Below, piece by piece: positions 1-9,261 of a DNA stretch of 64,000 nt. This DNA comes from an uncultured Aquimarina sp. Lineage in GTDB: Bacteria; Bacteroidota; Bacteroidia; Flavobacteriales; Flavobacteriaceae. Both the position numbers and the translations under genes were made by a program. The notes beneath the pieces are model-generated. The model made no database searches. It had not been told where the DNA came from and was given only the letters and a program-made list of their open reading frames with translations. Each line of letters begins with the position of its first letter. Position 1 is the stretch's first letter. Location: positions 1 through 64,000 of the forward strand of contig CANMDW010000014.1 of the NCBI GenBank assembly GCA_947496705.1. Reading direction: 5' to 3'.

Positions 1-1905
1 ATGGTGATCGATAGCATCACAGGAATACTCTCTGTTGCCAGTGCAGCACTTTTCAATTTTGAGGTGAATCCCACACTCACGGCCAAAGTAATAGCCACCA
101 ATGAAGATGTAATAGAAGAAGCTGCCGTTACCATAACACTCAATGATGTTGAAGAAGTACCCATCACCATTACGATAGAAGACCTTGCCATCACCATCGA
201 TGAAAACCCCGAGCAGGAAGCAACCCTGGACACCATCAGTGCGAGTACCAATCGCGGTACCTTGGTATTTTCACTATCCGATCAAAATCCGGAGGGTGCT
301 ATGAATATTGATCCCGATACGGGAGTACTTACTGTTGCAGATAAGCTGTTATTTGATTATGAGGTCAACCCGACGCTTACCACTACCGTAGTAACGACCA
401 ATGAGGATGTGACAGAGCAAGCTACCATTACCATAACACTTACCGATGTTGAAGAAATACCGATCACCATTACTATAGAAGATTTTGCTGTTTCAATAGA
501 TGAAAACCCTATACAAGGGCAATCATTAGGAACAATTGTAGCAAGCACCAATCGGGGGAATCTTACCTTCTCTCTTACCAATGAAAATCCTCAGAATGCT
601 ATGGCTATTGATGAAAATACCGGAGTGCTAACGGTAGCAGATGCTACAGTATTTGATTATCAGGTTAACCCTACACTTACGGCAACTGTTATAGCTACCA
701 ATGAAGATGTGGCACAAGAGGCCTCTATTACCATTACCCTTAGACCAAGGCCCGAAGATTGGAGACAGATAGGGATGGATATAGAAAGAGATGTAGCGTC
801 TGATGAATTGGTCACTTCTGTAAGTTTAAGCAAAGACGGCTTGGTAGTGGCTATAGGTGCAAGTGCAAGTAATGGCAATACAGGCCATGTAAGGATTTAT
901 CAAAACCAGGCGGGTAGTTGGGTAAAAGTAGGCGGAGATATAACCGGAGAAGCTGCTGTTGATGTATCAGGGATTTCGGTAAGTTTAAACGCCGATGGTT
1001 CAGTATTGGCGATAGGCGCTACCAATAATGATGGGAATGGTAACCTTGCAGGTCATGTAAGGGTGTATAAAAATCAGGGTAGTAATTGGGTACAAATAGG
1101 AGCAGATATCGACGGAGAGTCAAGAGACAATTTTTCCGGCCAATCTGTAAGTTTAAGTGATGATGGCTCTATAGTAGCTATAGGTGCCACTACGAATAGT
1201 GACAATGGCTTGTATGCGGGCCATGTAAGGGTGTATAAAAACCAGGCGGGAAGTTGGTTGAAGATAGGAGCAGATATTGACGGAGAAGCTATCAATGATT
1301 ATGCCGGTCAATCTGTAAGTTTAAGTGCCGACGGTTCGGTGATAGCTATAGGTTCACCACGTTTTATTCAGGTAAATGGTCCTACTCCGGGCCGTGTACG
1401 GGTGTATCGTAACCAGAGTGGTAATTGGGTAAAAATAGGAACAGATATTATAGGGCAGGTTACGGCCGATCGATTTGGTGCTACTGTAAGTTTAAGTGCA
1501 GATGGTTCGGTAGTAGCGATAGGGGCTCCCTCCAGGAGTTCTACTACTAATACAGGGTATGTAAAAATGTATAGAAATATGGGTAGTAGCTGGTCACAGA
1601 TTGGGTCAGATATTAGCGGAGAGGGTCCCGGAGCCCGACTGGGTGAATCCGTAAGTTTAAGTGCAAATGGCTCTATAGTTGTAGTTGGGACAAGCACTGG
1701 TAATGGTTATATTGGTCGTGTAAAAGTATATAGAGATGAAGGCGGTAATTGGACACAATTAGGATCGGATATCAATGGAAATGTTAGGCGTCAACCAATA
1801 TCTGTTGGGATAAGTGCCAATGGTGCCATAGTAGTCGTAGGGGGAGATTGGAGTGATCAAAATGGAGGTTCCTCAAGACATGTTAGGGTTTTTAAATATG
1901 AATAA
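1..1905 (+). CDS. Cadherin-like repeat / seven-bladed propeller surface protein, 5'-truncated
   Basis: This is the C-terminal 634 residues of a large secreted or surface protein; the start lies before the window. The first ATG is not a true start, because it aligns with the internal Met-x-Ile-Asp of the following repeats. Residues 1-250 hold about three cadherin-like repeats of about 90 residues (pattern AMxID..TGxLTVAD..FDYEVNPTLTxTV.ATNEDV). Residues 255-634 hold seven repeats of about 55 residues (VSLSxDGSxVAIGA..GHVRVYxNQ.G.W.xIGxDI.GE), which fits a seven-bladed beta-propeller related to FG-GAP/WD40-like surface proteins. No type IX secretion C-terminal domain is visible at the end, which stops in RVFKYE. 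A role in adhesion is inferred. Confidence 0.85.
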   Translation: MVIDSITGILSVASAALFNFEVNPTLTAKVIATNEDVIEEAAVTITLNDVEEVPITITIEDLAITIDENPEQEATLDTISASTNRGTLVFSLSDQNPEGAMNIDPDTGVLTVADKLLFDYEVNPTLTTTVVTTNEDVTEQATITITLTDVEEIPITITIEDFAVSIDENPIQGQSLGTIVASTNRGNLTFSLTNENPQNAMAIDENTGVLTVADATVFDYQVNPTLTATVIATNEDVAQEASITITLRPRPEDWRQIGMDIERDVASDELVTSVSLSKDGLVVAIGASASNGNTGHVRIYQNQAGSWVKVGGDITGEAAVDVSGISVSLNADGSVLAIGATNNDGNGNLAGHVRVYKNQGSNWVQIGADIDGESRDNFSGQSVSLSDDGSIVAIGATTNSDNGLYAGHVRVYKNQAGSWLKIGADIDGEAINDYAGQSVSLSADGSVIAIGSPRFIQVNGPTPGRVRVYRNQSGNWVKIGTDIIGQVTADRFGATVSLSADGSVVAIGAPSRSSTTNTGYVKMYRNMGSSWSQIGSDISGEGPGARLGESVSLSANGSIVVVGTSTGNGYIGRVKVYRDEGGNWTQLGSDINGNVRRQPISVGISANGAIVVVGGDWSDQNGGSSRHVRVFKYE

Positions 1906-1945
1906 CACCGAATACAGACGTTCATATAGTATTGATAATAACATT

Positions 1946-1968
1946 AGCCTGGGCATTATGCTCAGGCT
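1946..1968 (+). terminator. Hairpin after the adhesin gene
   Basis: AGCCTG and CAGGCT plus GCAT/ATGC form an 11-bp stem with one mismatch and a 1-nt loop, 40 nt after the stop codon. The T-tract that follows is weak (TGTCTTATATTC), so termination is likely but not certain. Confidence 0.5.
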
Positions 1969-2042
1969 TGTCTTATATTCAAATAGTATTACTTGGTATC
2001 CCTCTCCCATACTATAGATATGTTACTTTCGAGAATAAAGAA

Positions 2043-2093
2043 GTACCGCTCCATTATGAGGTACGAAATACACAAAAAACCGCTATACTTTTA
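2043..2093 (+). promoter_or_regulatory. PPM1: palindrome-promoter module
   Basis: Half-sites GTACCGCTC and ATGAGGTAC flank the centre CATT (2043-2064). A 21-nt spacer beginning GAAA leads to the -7 box TACTTTTA at 2086-2093. The ATG of the next gene is 38 nt further on. Confidence 0.8.
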
Positions 2094-2131
2094 CTTCATA
2101 ATTTATTCTTAATCTTAAAAAAACAGAAATT

Positions 2132-2545
2132 ATGAGTTTAGCAGAAAAACGAGCCATGAAAAGTTTTCAGGAAAACATATATCCTGATTTGGAAAAAAAG
2201 ATCCTGGATGCAGCAGGGTATGATCTTGAAATAGAAGTCAATTGGGATACTTTGGGCAAATTTAGTGCAGATGACAAGACGGACTACACGAAACTCTATG
2301 ACAGCAATCTTCCTAAGATCTACTTTGAGCCTGTAGCGTTAGCAATAGCAGATATCGCACAAGATGATATGGGTAAAGAAGCTTTAAAGGAAGCGGTGAA
2401 GAAACTGGTAATTACCAATACCTATAAAGGAACCGGTGCAGCGCTGGAAGAGGGAGTATTAACTTTCGATTATCGATTTGCCAATGCCAATGAAGTAGAT
2501 ATCCGAAAACAAATGATTGTAAAGGTGCTGGAAAAAGCACTTTAG
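2132..2545 (+). CDS. Small hypothetical protein (137 aa)
   Basis: I do not recognise a family. The product is soluble, acidic and largely helical by eye, with no signal peptide, no membrane segment and no cysteines. The ATG at 2132 follows PPM1, and its AT-rich leader ending ACAGAAATTATG is nearly repeated before the gene at 50562. A strong intrinsic terminator follows 12 nt after the stop, so this is a single-gene cassette. Its place at the upstream edge of the immunity-like island suggests a similar role, but nothing in the protein proves it. Confidence 0.75.
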   Translation: MSLAEKRAMKSFQENIYPDLEKKILDAAGYDLEIEVNWDTLGKFSADDKTDYTKLYDSNLPKIYFEPVALAIADIAQDDMGKEALKEAVKKLVITNTYKGTGAALEEGVLTFDYRFANANEVDIRKQMIVKVLEKAL

Positions 2546-2557
2546 GATTGTTGCATG

Positions 2558-2598
2558 AACCACTAAGTGTATTGGGGAAAGACTTAGTGGTTTTTTTT
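2558..2598 (+). terminator. Intrinsic terminator
   Basis: AACCACTAAGT (2558-2568) and ACTTAGTGGTT (2582-2592) form a perfect 11-bp stem with a 13-nt loop, followed directly by a run of T residues. Confidence 0.9.
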
Positions 2599-2624
2599 AA
2601 TATTCTTATACTTTTAAGAAGTAA

Positions 2625-3230
2625 TTGGATCAATTGAATAACCTTTATGAAATAAGAGCCGATTTTGATCGTGATTCAATCATTGTGTATCAGGCATATC
2701 GAAAAGAGATAGGTGAAAATGCACTAAAGCATCAGCAATTCGTACCTCCCTTTTCAATGAATCGGATGACCTGGATCAAACCCTCCTTTTTATGGATGAT
2801 GGAACGAAGTAACTGGGGATTAAAGAAAGGCCAGGAATATATATTGGGTGTTAGGATAAAAAGAGAGGCCTGGGAAACTGCCTTAAAAATGGCAGTACTC
2901 ACCAGTCCGGAATTCAGGGTTTATAAAAGTGGGCGCGAATGGCAGGAAAAATTCGATAAGGCCAAAGTACAGGTGCAATGGGATCCTGAGCGATCTATCA
3001 GAGGTAAGAAACTGAACTACTCTTCTATACAAGTGGGGATCAGCCGGCACATCATACAGCAATATGTAGAGAATTGGACTCTGGAGATCTTGGATTACAG
3101 GCCTTTGGTAAGAAAGATCCATAAGCTTTGTATGAAAGGAGAATTTTCAAAGGCCAAAAAGTTTTTGCTCAAAGAGAAAATATGTCCTACGCCTCAAGAT
3201 ATTAAGTCTATAATTGGGGGTAGTATCTAA
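2625..3230 (+). CDS. DUF4291 family protein
   Basis: About 200 residues match the usual length of DUF4291. The N-terminal YEIRADFDRDSIIVYQAY and the central FSMNRMTWIKPSFLWMM are hallmark segments of the family, whose biochemical function is unknown. No ATG start is in frame, so TTG at 2625 or 2634 is the probable start. A -7-like box TACTTTTA at 2609-2616 lies just upstream, but no palindrome precedes it, so this gene appears to have its own ordinary promoter right after the terminator at 2558. DUF4291 genes often travel in accessory DNA, which fits the context. Confidence 0.85.
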   Translation: MDQLNNLYEIRADFDRDSIIVYQAYRKEIGENALKHQQFVPPFSMNRMTWIKPSFLWMMERSNWGLKKGQEYILGVRIKREAWETALKMAVLTSPEFRVYKSGREWQEKFDKAKVQVQWDPERSIRGKKLNYSSIQVGISRHIIQQYVENWTLEILDYRPLVRKIHKLCMKGEFSKAKKFLLKEKICPTPQDIKSIIGGSI

Positions 3231-3246
3231 TCATCCTTAAAAAAAG

Positions 3247-3297
3247 CGACCTCTCAAAGAAGCGGGACGATCCAATGTTAACTTTATACTATCTTTA
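3247..3297 (+). promoter_or_regulatory. PPM2: palindrome-promoter module
   Basis: Half-sites CGACCTCTC and AAGCGGGAC (3247-3268) are followed by a 21-nt spacer and the -7 box TATCTTTA at 3290-3297. The left half is the more degenerate one. The start codon of the TPR gene is 18 nt away. Confidence 0.75.
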
Positions 3298-3315
3298 CAA
3301 AAGAATAAAAAAGAT

Positions 3316-5514
3316 ATGTCATTTAAGAACAGAATAAAATCAAGTGTTGATCTTCGCAATGAGTACTCTGAGATAATTAAATTGATCAATCAGAGAGCTA
3401 TGAAGGAAGCAGAAAAGTTATACGATCAATACTCTGTTTTTGAACCATATAACCCAGAACTCCTTTACCACCTCTCAAAAGGGTTTGCTATATCGAATAA
3501 GAAAAAGGCACTTGAATATTTAACCCTGGTTTACGATATTGATAGTACTTATCTTGATAAAGCCAGACAAGAGAATACAATAACCAAATTTATAGAAGAA
3601 ATTGATTTTAAGGAAATACTTTCCAATGAACGATCACGAATGTGGAATGTGATCGATGTAAATCAAATAGAACCTAATATGACCGAAGATGAGGTTCACC
3701 TGTATTTTGATAAAAGTAGAAAAGATGAGGTGATAAAAATCTTTGAATCCTTTGGAGATCGAGTAAGTGATTTCTTTATGTGGAAAGACAAATGGGATAG
3801 TTTTGATGGCCCCGAAGATCATTTTATTTTAAGTAGCCAAGGTGATAAAACCTATGTAAAATATGCGCAACTTTTTATGGCATTTAAAAAGCTAAGCCCT
3901 TATTGTGAGAACATACGATTTATGATGTCCAGCGAACCGGTAAGTTATGTAGATGAATTAGTAATTGAAGATGGGGTATTCTATTCTTTTCGGCATATGA
4001 CAAAAGGGCCTTATCGGGAAGATAAGCTTGAAGTGATGGAGCAGCTGGCTGATCAAGATACTGATGATATCAATATGTGTACGTATGTTTCAAGTGAATG
4101 GGCTTTTTGGACTAAACTTGAAATAGATCATATTGGAGAGGAAGATGAGACTGTAAGCGAACAGATAGCAACAGTAGAAAAATACTTAAGCAAAGCATTT
4201 CATTATAACCCCAGGAATCCTGAAGCTTATTATCAAAGAGGAAGATTATATACATTCAAGAAGAATAAAAAAGAAGCCAAAGCAGATTTTCTACAAGCAG
4301 TAGCATTGGATAATCATCACTTTAATGCATATTATGACCTTTCCAAACTTGAATATAACGAGCATCACTTTGATTTGGCATTAAAATATTTAAACGAAAC
4401 GCAGAGGATCAGGCCAGAATATCTGGATCTTTATTTTAAAAGGGGTTGTATATATCTAAAACTCGATGATTTTGAGCGTGCCGAAAAAGATTTTGAAACC
4501 TGTATAAACAAAGTAAAACACCATAATGCCTCTACTTTGTTGAGATATGCCAATACACTTGTAGACAATAAACATTATCAACAAGCTGAAGGATTTTATG
4601 CAGGCGTATTTGAGAAGAACAAAAGTTATACAGAAGAATTGAAAGAAAGAGAGATAAAAAGCAATGATCCATCCACTAATTTTTATACGAATCTTTTTGA
4701 CAAAATAAAAAGACAGAACAGTGATGCCTATATTGGATTATCGCTAATAGAGGGGGATTACAAACATGCTTATGAGAAAGCCTTAAAGTATATTAAACAG
4801 GCAATAATTCTGAATAGTGAATCAGCCATTGCGTGGTATAATCAGGGACATGTGTATCAGAACCTGGGAAAACTAGATAAGGCAGAAATGTCTTACGACA
4901 AATCAATTAAGCTTGATGAAACAGATTTCAGGCCTTTTCATAATAAAAGTATGATCTATCTGGAGAAAAAAGATTATGAAGAGGCAATAAAGCTGGCAAA
5001 TATTGTTCCGAAAAAAGAACCAGAACATTTAGATAGTTTAATTGTCAAAGGAAATGCACTGTATTATTTAAAAAGATACAAGAGAGCCATAAAAGTATAT
5101 GAAAAGGCCATAATGCATTTTCCGGAATCGGATATGGGATATCATGGGGTTGGTCTTTGTTATTCCTGGCTGAAAATGGATAAAGAAGCCATTGAATATA
5201 ACAGAAAAACAGTCGAGTTAAACCCGAATAACTATTATGCCAAGTCCAATTTAGGGAACAACTTCTGTAATCTGGGAAGATATAAGGAAGCCCTGGAAGT
5301 GTTGGACCAGGTGATTGCTGAAGCTCCGAATTATTACCATTCTTATTATGTCAAAGCGTGCGTATATGCTTTGACAGGAAAAAGGGAGCAAGCTTTCGAA
5401 ATGATCCGACAGACATTACAATGTGATCCAGGACAGAAAGAACACCTACAAAAAGAAAAAGATTTTAAAGCAATAAGAAGGTTAAAAGAGTTTAAAAAGA
5501 TATTTGAGGAATAA
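3316..5514 (+). CDS. Tetratricopeptide repeat protein (732 aa)
   Basis: A long soluble protein with two parts. Residues 1-280 are a mixed region with an immunity-like look, containing an N-terminal TPR-like pair. From about 290 to 720 there is a chain of TPR units, recognisable by repeated A.YYxxG..Y...K...EA..D...A..L and NPNNYYAKSNLGNNFCNLGRY. TPR arrays bind proteins or peptides; a scaffold or inhibitor role is inferred. It is the first gene after PPM2. The next gene begins near its stop codon and also starts with a TPR-like segment, so the two may act together. Confidence 0.85.
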   Translation: MSFKNRIKSSVDLRNEYSEIIKLINQRAMKEAEKLYDQYSVFEPYNPELLYHLSKGFAISNKKKALEYLTLVYDIDSTYLDKARQENTITKFIEEIDFKEILSNERSRMWNVIDVNQIEPNMTEDEVHLYFDKSRKDEVIKIFESFGDRVSDFFMWKDKWDSFDGPEDHFILSSQGDKTYVKYAQLFMAFKKLSPYCENIRFMMSSEPVSYVDELVIEDGVFYSFRHMTKGPYREDKLEVMEQLADQDTDDINMCTYVSSEWAFWTKLEIDHIGEEDETVSEQIATVEKYLSKAFHYNPRNPEAYYQRGRLYTFKKNKKEAKADFLQAVALDNHHFNAYYDLSKLEYNEHHFDLALKYLNETQRIRPEYLDLYFKRGCIYLKLDDFERAEKDFETCINKVKHHNASTLLRYANTLVDNKHYQQAEGFYAGVFEKNKSYTEELKEREIKSNDPSTNFYTNLFDKIKRQNSDAYIGLSLIEGDYKHAYEKALKYIKQAIILNSESAIAWYNQGHVYQNLGKLDKAEMSYDKSIKLDETDFRPFHNKSMIYLEKKDYEEAIKLANIVPKKEPEHLDSLIVKGNALYYLKRYKRAIKVYEKAIMHFPESDMGYHGVGLCYSWLKMDKEAIEYNRKTVELNPNNYYAKSNLGNNFCNLGRYKEALEVLDQVIAEAPNYYHSYYVKACVYALTGKREQAFEMIRQTLQCDPGQKEHLQKEKDFKAIRRLKEFKKIFEE

Positions 5515-5521
5515 TTGGGGA

Positions 5522-6775
5522 ATGTATTTTGTGAAAGCTATGAAAGGTAAAAAAGAGAACATCACTGCGACTTGCAAGGATTTATATGAAAAGGCTATGA
5601 TGGCCTATAAAAAGAGTGATTACCAAAAAGCCATAGAATTTTTTGGCAAAGTAATCCTTGCAGATCCCGGGTATAGACATGTGTATCCAAAAAGTGATAC
5701 CTATGAGCCTATGCGTTGGAACGGAGATCCATTATCATGGTTGGTAACAAGCTTTGATTTTATATATAGCAAGGATAAAACGGAAGCAGCTATGGCTGCT
5801 GTTAAATATGTAGAAAAACACCTGAAGCCGAGCTGGAAACTATATGAACGCCTTGCATGGATTACCAAATATGATTGGCAGGATAGAGACAGTATTGTAA
5901 TGAGTAGCGAACAAAAAATGGTACAATATCTTCTTGACAAGGCCAGTGAACTCAGACCTTTTGATCCTAAATATGAAGAACTTAGATCACTGGTACAGCA
6001 ACTGGTAAAGCCTATTACCTATATCTATCTTATACCCCTTCAACTACAAGAAAGCCCTGAAAGCTTCTCCTATTTTGGCGGTGATCCCTATTTTGAAGCG
6101 GGTGAACAATGGCCTGTATGCCATTGGTGTAAACAACAAATGGAGTTTGTGTGTCAGATAGACAATCGCGAGGGATTTCATGACTATCCTGATGGAGCAG
6201 ATCTCTTTACGTTCTTCTGCTGTAAAAATGAAAATTGTGAGCATGAGTTCTCTATTCCGAGTACAGAGGGTAATTTCCGGGTGAATATCTATCAAAATCC
6301 TGCTCCTGAAAAAGCAGTAACCCTTGTAAAACCAAAAAACACCAAAGTTGCTCCTTGCCGGATAAAAATGGAAAGAGGCAGTACGCTTCCTGACCAGAAT
6401 GATATTTATTTTGCGACTTCCGTTCCTATGCAGGATGAAGAATTTAACTGGGCCGAAAGAGCGATATTAGAAAAAATATATAAACTCTCGGCTGCTTTAT
6501 CTGATGAAAATGAAGCAGAATTGATGCCATATCATTATCTGGAAATGGAAATTGTGGGAAATCATCACTATGATACTTATCTGGGTGGCCATACACATTG
6601 GGATAATTGTATGGACAAAACACCATACAGCAAAGAAAGAATCCGTATGCAGCAGTTAATTCAGTTCTATGAAGGGTCGACATTTCAGGCAAATATCTCT
6701 TTTTATGAACAAATGTCGTTGTTTGTAAATCAGATGGATCTTAAAGAGGTAAGAGCAGTGTTTGATCATACCTGA
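5522..6775 (+). CDS. DUF1963 (YwqG-like) protein with N-terminal TPR pair
   Basis: The protein has about 417 residues from the ATG at 5522; a TTG at 5504, overlapping the upstream stop, is an alternative start. Residues 10-60 look like one or two TPR units (ATCKDLYEKAMMAYKKSDYQ). From about residue 165 the DUF1963 pattern appears: YFGGDPYFEAGEQWPVC, then cysteine pairs CHWCKQQ, VCQI, CCKNENC that could bind zinc, and a late YLGGHTHWDN. DUF1963 proteins are repeatedly found as candidate immunity proteins beside polymorphic toxins. It is co-transcribed with the TPR gene from PPM2. Confidence 0.8.
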   Translation: MYFVKAMKGKKENITATCKDLYEKAMMAYKKSDYQKAIEFFGKVILADPGYRHVYPKSDTYEPMRWNGDPLSWLVTSFDFIYSKDKTEAAMAAVKYVEKHLKPSWKLYERLAWITKYDWQDRDSIVMSSEQKMVQYLLDKASELRPFDPKYEELRSLVQQLVKPITYIYLIPLQLQESPESFSYFGGDPYFEAGEQWPVCHWCKQQMEFVCQIDNREGFHDYPDGADLFTFFCCKNENCEHEFSIPSTEGNFRVNIYQNPAPEKAVTLVKPKNTKVAPCRIKMERGSTLPDQNDIYFATSVPMQDEEFNWAERAILEKIYKLSAALSDENEAELMPYHYLEMEIVGNHHYDTYLGGHTHWDNCMDKTPYSKERIRMQQLIQFYEGSTFQANISFYEQMSLFVNQMDLKEVRAVFDHT

Positions 6776-6779
6776 AAAA

Positions 6780-6830
6780 GTACCCCTTCATTAAGCGGGG
6801 CGAATTATTAAATAGTAACCCATACTTTGG
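6780..6830 (+). promoter_or_regulatory. PPM3: palindrome-promoter module
   Basis: Half-sites GTACCCCTT and AAGCGGGGC (6780-6801), spacer of 21 nt beginning GAAT, -7 box TACTTTGG at 6823-6830. It lies 4 nt after the stop of the DUF1963 gene and fixes the start of the next gene at 6857. Confidence 0.85.
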
Positions 6831-6856
6831 TGCAGTTCTTAAATCGTAAAACTACC

Positions 6857-7723
6857 ATGGAATTAGTACAGTTTTTAGAAGAAAACAACATTTCGTATAC
6901 CATAAATACAAAAGGGTTAACCGTACATAGTAGACTTGATTTGAGGGGCACAACTATTGTAGAACTTCCGGAAGATTTGATAATTGAAGGAGTTATGCTT
7001 ATATCCGGAAACTCAGTTAAAAAAATACCTAAAAGATTGACAGTTAAAGGAAATCTTTACATTTTACATACAGATATTGAAGAGTTCCCAAAGGATATAA
7101 AGGTTAAAGGTTCTATCGATATAATAGATTCAAAAATTGCAGAACTACCAGAAGGGCTTACCGTTGAAAAGAAGTTTTATATAGATAATATCCCGATCAA
7201 AGAATTGCCAAAGGGGTTAACAGTTAAAGGAAATCTTTCTTTATGTGAGATTGATATCAAAGAACTACCAAAAGGATTGTCGGTTGATTCCCTTGAATTA
7301 GTCAATACAAAAATCACAGAACTACCAGAAGGATTGAGTTTGGGTGGAATTTTTATACTAAATTCTCCGGTTAAAAAATTGCCAGGAGACTTGATCGTTA
7401 AAAATGATCTTTTTCTATGCAATACCAGGATCAAAGTACTACCAAAAGGTCTAATTGTTAATGGGAACCTGGATCTAAGTGGTTCACCTATCAAAGAATT
7501 ACCACAAGATTTAGTCGTTCCTGGATACCTTAACTTAATGGACACCCAAATTAAAGAACTACCGCAAGGCCTAATTGTAAATGGGGACTTGGTGTTAGTG
7601 GGTAGCTCTATTAAAGAATTACCACAAGATTTAGTTGTTCATGGATGCCTTAACTTAAGAGGAACCTCTATAAAAGAATTACCGAAAGGCGTAATAGTCG
7701 GAGGGGAGGTTTATTGGTCTTAA
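6857..7723 (+). CDS. Leucine-rich solenoid protein, LPxGLxVxGxLxL type (288 aa)
   Basis: The start ATG at 6857 was chosen because the reading frame upstream runs through the PPM3 -7 box. After MELVQFLEENNISYTINTKG the whole protein is a tandem array of 19-22 residue repeats of the form IKELPKGLxVxGxLxLxxT, with about a dozen copies. This is a right-handed leucine-rich type solenoid that should bind a protein partner. No signal peptide is present, so it acts in the cytosol. The next gene encodes a clear paralog with its own PPM, and a third member is at 23876. Confidence 0.85.
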   Translation: MELVQFLEENNISYTINTKGLTVHSRLDLRGTTIVELPEDLIIEGVMLISGNSVKKIPKRLTVKGNLYILHTDIEEFPKDIKVKGSIDIIDSKIAELPEGLTVEKKFYIDNIPIKELPKGLTVKGNLSLCEIDIKELPKGLSVDSLELVNTKITELPEGLSLGGIFILNSPVKKLPGDLIVKNDLFLCNTRIKVLPKGLIVNGNLDLSGSPIKELPQDLVVPGYLNLMDTQIKELPQGLIVNGDLVLVGSSIKELPQDLVVHGCLNLRGTSIKELPKGVIVGGEVYWS

Positions 7724-7830
7724 AAATAGTTAAAACTATGCACTTTGGGGCATTTCGCTTTAGCTTCTAAAAACCTTTAGCTTTGTTTTATGTAGGTAGG
7801 TCTATTTATCTTGATATTTACCTGTAAGAA

Positions 7831-7881
7831 GTCCCCCTCCATCGAGCGGTGCGAATCAAAACACATTCCCCTGTATTTTAG
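7831..7881 (+). promoter_or_regulatory. PPM4: palindrome-promoter module
   Basis: Half-sites GTCCCCCTC and GAGCGGTGC with centre CATC (7831-7852), 21-nt spacer, -7 box TATTTTAG at 7874-7881. The start codon follows 25 nt later. It lies inside an apparent N-terminal extension of the next reading frame, which shows that extension is not translated. Confidence 0.85.
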
Positions 7882-7906
7882 CGTATATTTCAAATCGAAA
7901 ATTAGT

Positions 7907-8959
7907 ATGGAGCTAGTACAATTATTAGAAGAAAACAATATTTCGTATACCATAAACACAAAAGGGTTAACCGTACATGATACACTTTATTTGAGCGATA
8001 CAACTATTGTAGAACTGCCGGAAGATTTGATAATCGAAAGAGATATGTTTATATACGAAAACTCATTTAAAAAATTACCTAAAAGATTAACAGTTAAAGG
8101 TAATTTTTACGTTTTACATACAGATATTGAAGAATTCCCAAAGGATATAAAGGTTAATGGCTCTATCAGTATATTACATTCAAAAATCGCAGAACTACCA
8201 GAAGGATTTACCGTTGAAAAGGATCTTCATATAGAAAATATCCCGATCAAAGAATTACCTAAAAGATTAACAGTTAAAGGTAATCTTCACGTTTCACATA
8301 CAGATATTGAAGAATTTCCAAAGGATATAAAGGTTAAAGGCTCTATCAAGATAGTACATTCAAAAATCGCAGAATTACCAGAAGGACTTACCGTTGAAGA
8401 GGATCTTCGTATAGATAATACCCCGATCAAAGAATTGCCAAAGGGGTTAACAGTTAAAGGAGATCTTACTTTATTTGATATTGATATCAAAGAACTACCA
8501 AAAGGATTGTCGGTTGGTTCCCTTTCATTAGTCAACACAAAAATCACAGAATTACCAGAAGGATTGAGTTTGGATGAAATTTTTATACTAGATTCTCCGA
8601 TTAAAAAACTGCCAGGAGACTTGATAGTTAAAAATAGTATTAGCCTAAACAAAACCAGGGTCAGAGTACTACCAAAAGGTCTAATTGTTAATGGAGATCT
8701 GTATCTAAGGGGTTCACCTATCAAAGAATTACCACAAGAATTAGTCGTTCCTGGACACCTGGATCTAGGTGGTTCACCTATCAAAGAACTACCGCAAGGC
8801 CTAATTGTAAATTGGAACTTGGTGTTAGAGGGCACCTCTATTAAAGAATTACCACAAGATTTAGTTGTTCATGGATGCCTTGACTTAAGAGGTTCCTCTA
8901 TAAAAGAGTTACCACAAGGAGTAATAGTCGGAGGGAAAGTTTATTGGCCTCAAAAATAA
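7907..8959 (+). CDS. Leucine-rich solenoid protein, LPxGLxVxGxLxL type (350 aa), paralog of 6857
   Basis: The N-terminus (MELVQLLEENNISYTINTKG) and most repeats are close copies of the gene at 6857, with about three extra repeats of about 20 residues in the middle; the segment around 8080-8190 recurs around 8260-8370. The ATG at 7907 is 25 nt after the PPM4 -7 box. The promoter and the gene were therefore duplicated as one unit and then diverged by repeat gain. The predicted role is protein binding, probably neutralising a partner, but that is inference from context. Confidence 0.85.
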   Translation: MELVQLLEENNISYTINTKGLTVHDTLYLSDTTIVELPEDLIIERDMFIYENSFKKLPKRLTVKGNFYVLHTDIEEFPKDIKVNGSISILHSKIAELPEGFTVEKDLHIENIPIKELPKRLTVKGNLHVSHTDIEEFPKDIKVKGSIKIVHSKIAELPEGLTVEEDLRIDNTPIKELPKGLTVKGDLTLFDIDIKELPKGLSVGSLSLVNTKITELPEGLSLDEIFILDSPIKKLPGDLIVKNSISLNKTRVRVLPKGLIVNGDLYLRGSPIKELPQELVVPGHLDLGGSPIKELPQGLIVNWNLVLEGTSIKELPQDLVVHGCLDLRGSSIKELPQGVIVGGKVYWPQK

Positions 8960-8994
8960 TTAAAGGCAATATCCGGTGTTGGATAATACTTTCT

Positions 8995-9114
8995 GAAAGG
9001 GATAAATATGGGTTTATAAAATGGGTTAAAACCGCTCTGGTAAACGGTAAGGAAATCAAAGCCAATACTTGGTATAAATTAAAGAGCGGAAAATTTATAG
9101 AAGCTAAACCCTGA
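8995..9114 (+). pseudogene. C-terminal gene relic
   Basis: This frame is open without a start codon and ends in TGA at 9112-9114. It encodes a protein-like tail (YGFIKWVKTALVNGKEIK, then NTWYKLKSGKFIEAKP) with normal composition. It sits in a 300-nt stretch that has no intact gene and appears to be the 3' remnant of a lost cassette gene. The family is unknown. Confidence 0.45.
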
Positions 9115-9128
9115 ACATTATACAGAAG

Positions 9129-9246
9129 TTTTATTTTGAAATCAACACTAATTTTTTAACCGTGGAGAGGGAAATGATGAAATCACAAAGGATTTAAGCA
9201 GAGAAATACAGTTACTTAATAATAAAGCACAATTAGACATACATAG
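9129..9246 (+). pseudogene. Internally deleted copy of the 21728-22288 gene
   Basis: The left 29 nt match the start region of the gene at 21728 (TTTATTTTGAAATCAACA). From 9176 on the sequence matches its last 60 nt and the following intergenic sequence (GATGAAATC, then CATACATAGTT). About 480 nt in between are missing and stops fill the frame. Because the next two genes are also paralogs of the two genes after 22288, this is the relic of the first gene of a duplicated three-gene block. Confidence 0.8.
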
Positions 9247-9261
9247 TTCCAAACGAAACCA

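Noticed and set aside
1932..2135. Open frame of 67 codons before the 2132 gene
   Set aside because: PPM1 with its -7 box lies inside it, and the deduced sequence has no protein-like character; it is treated as untranslated.
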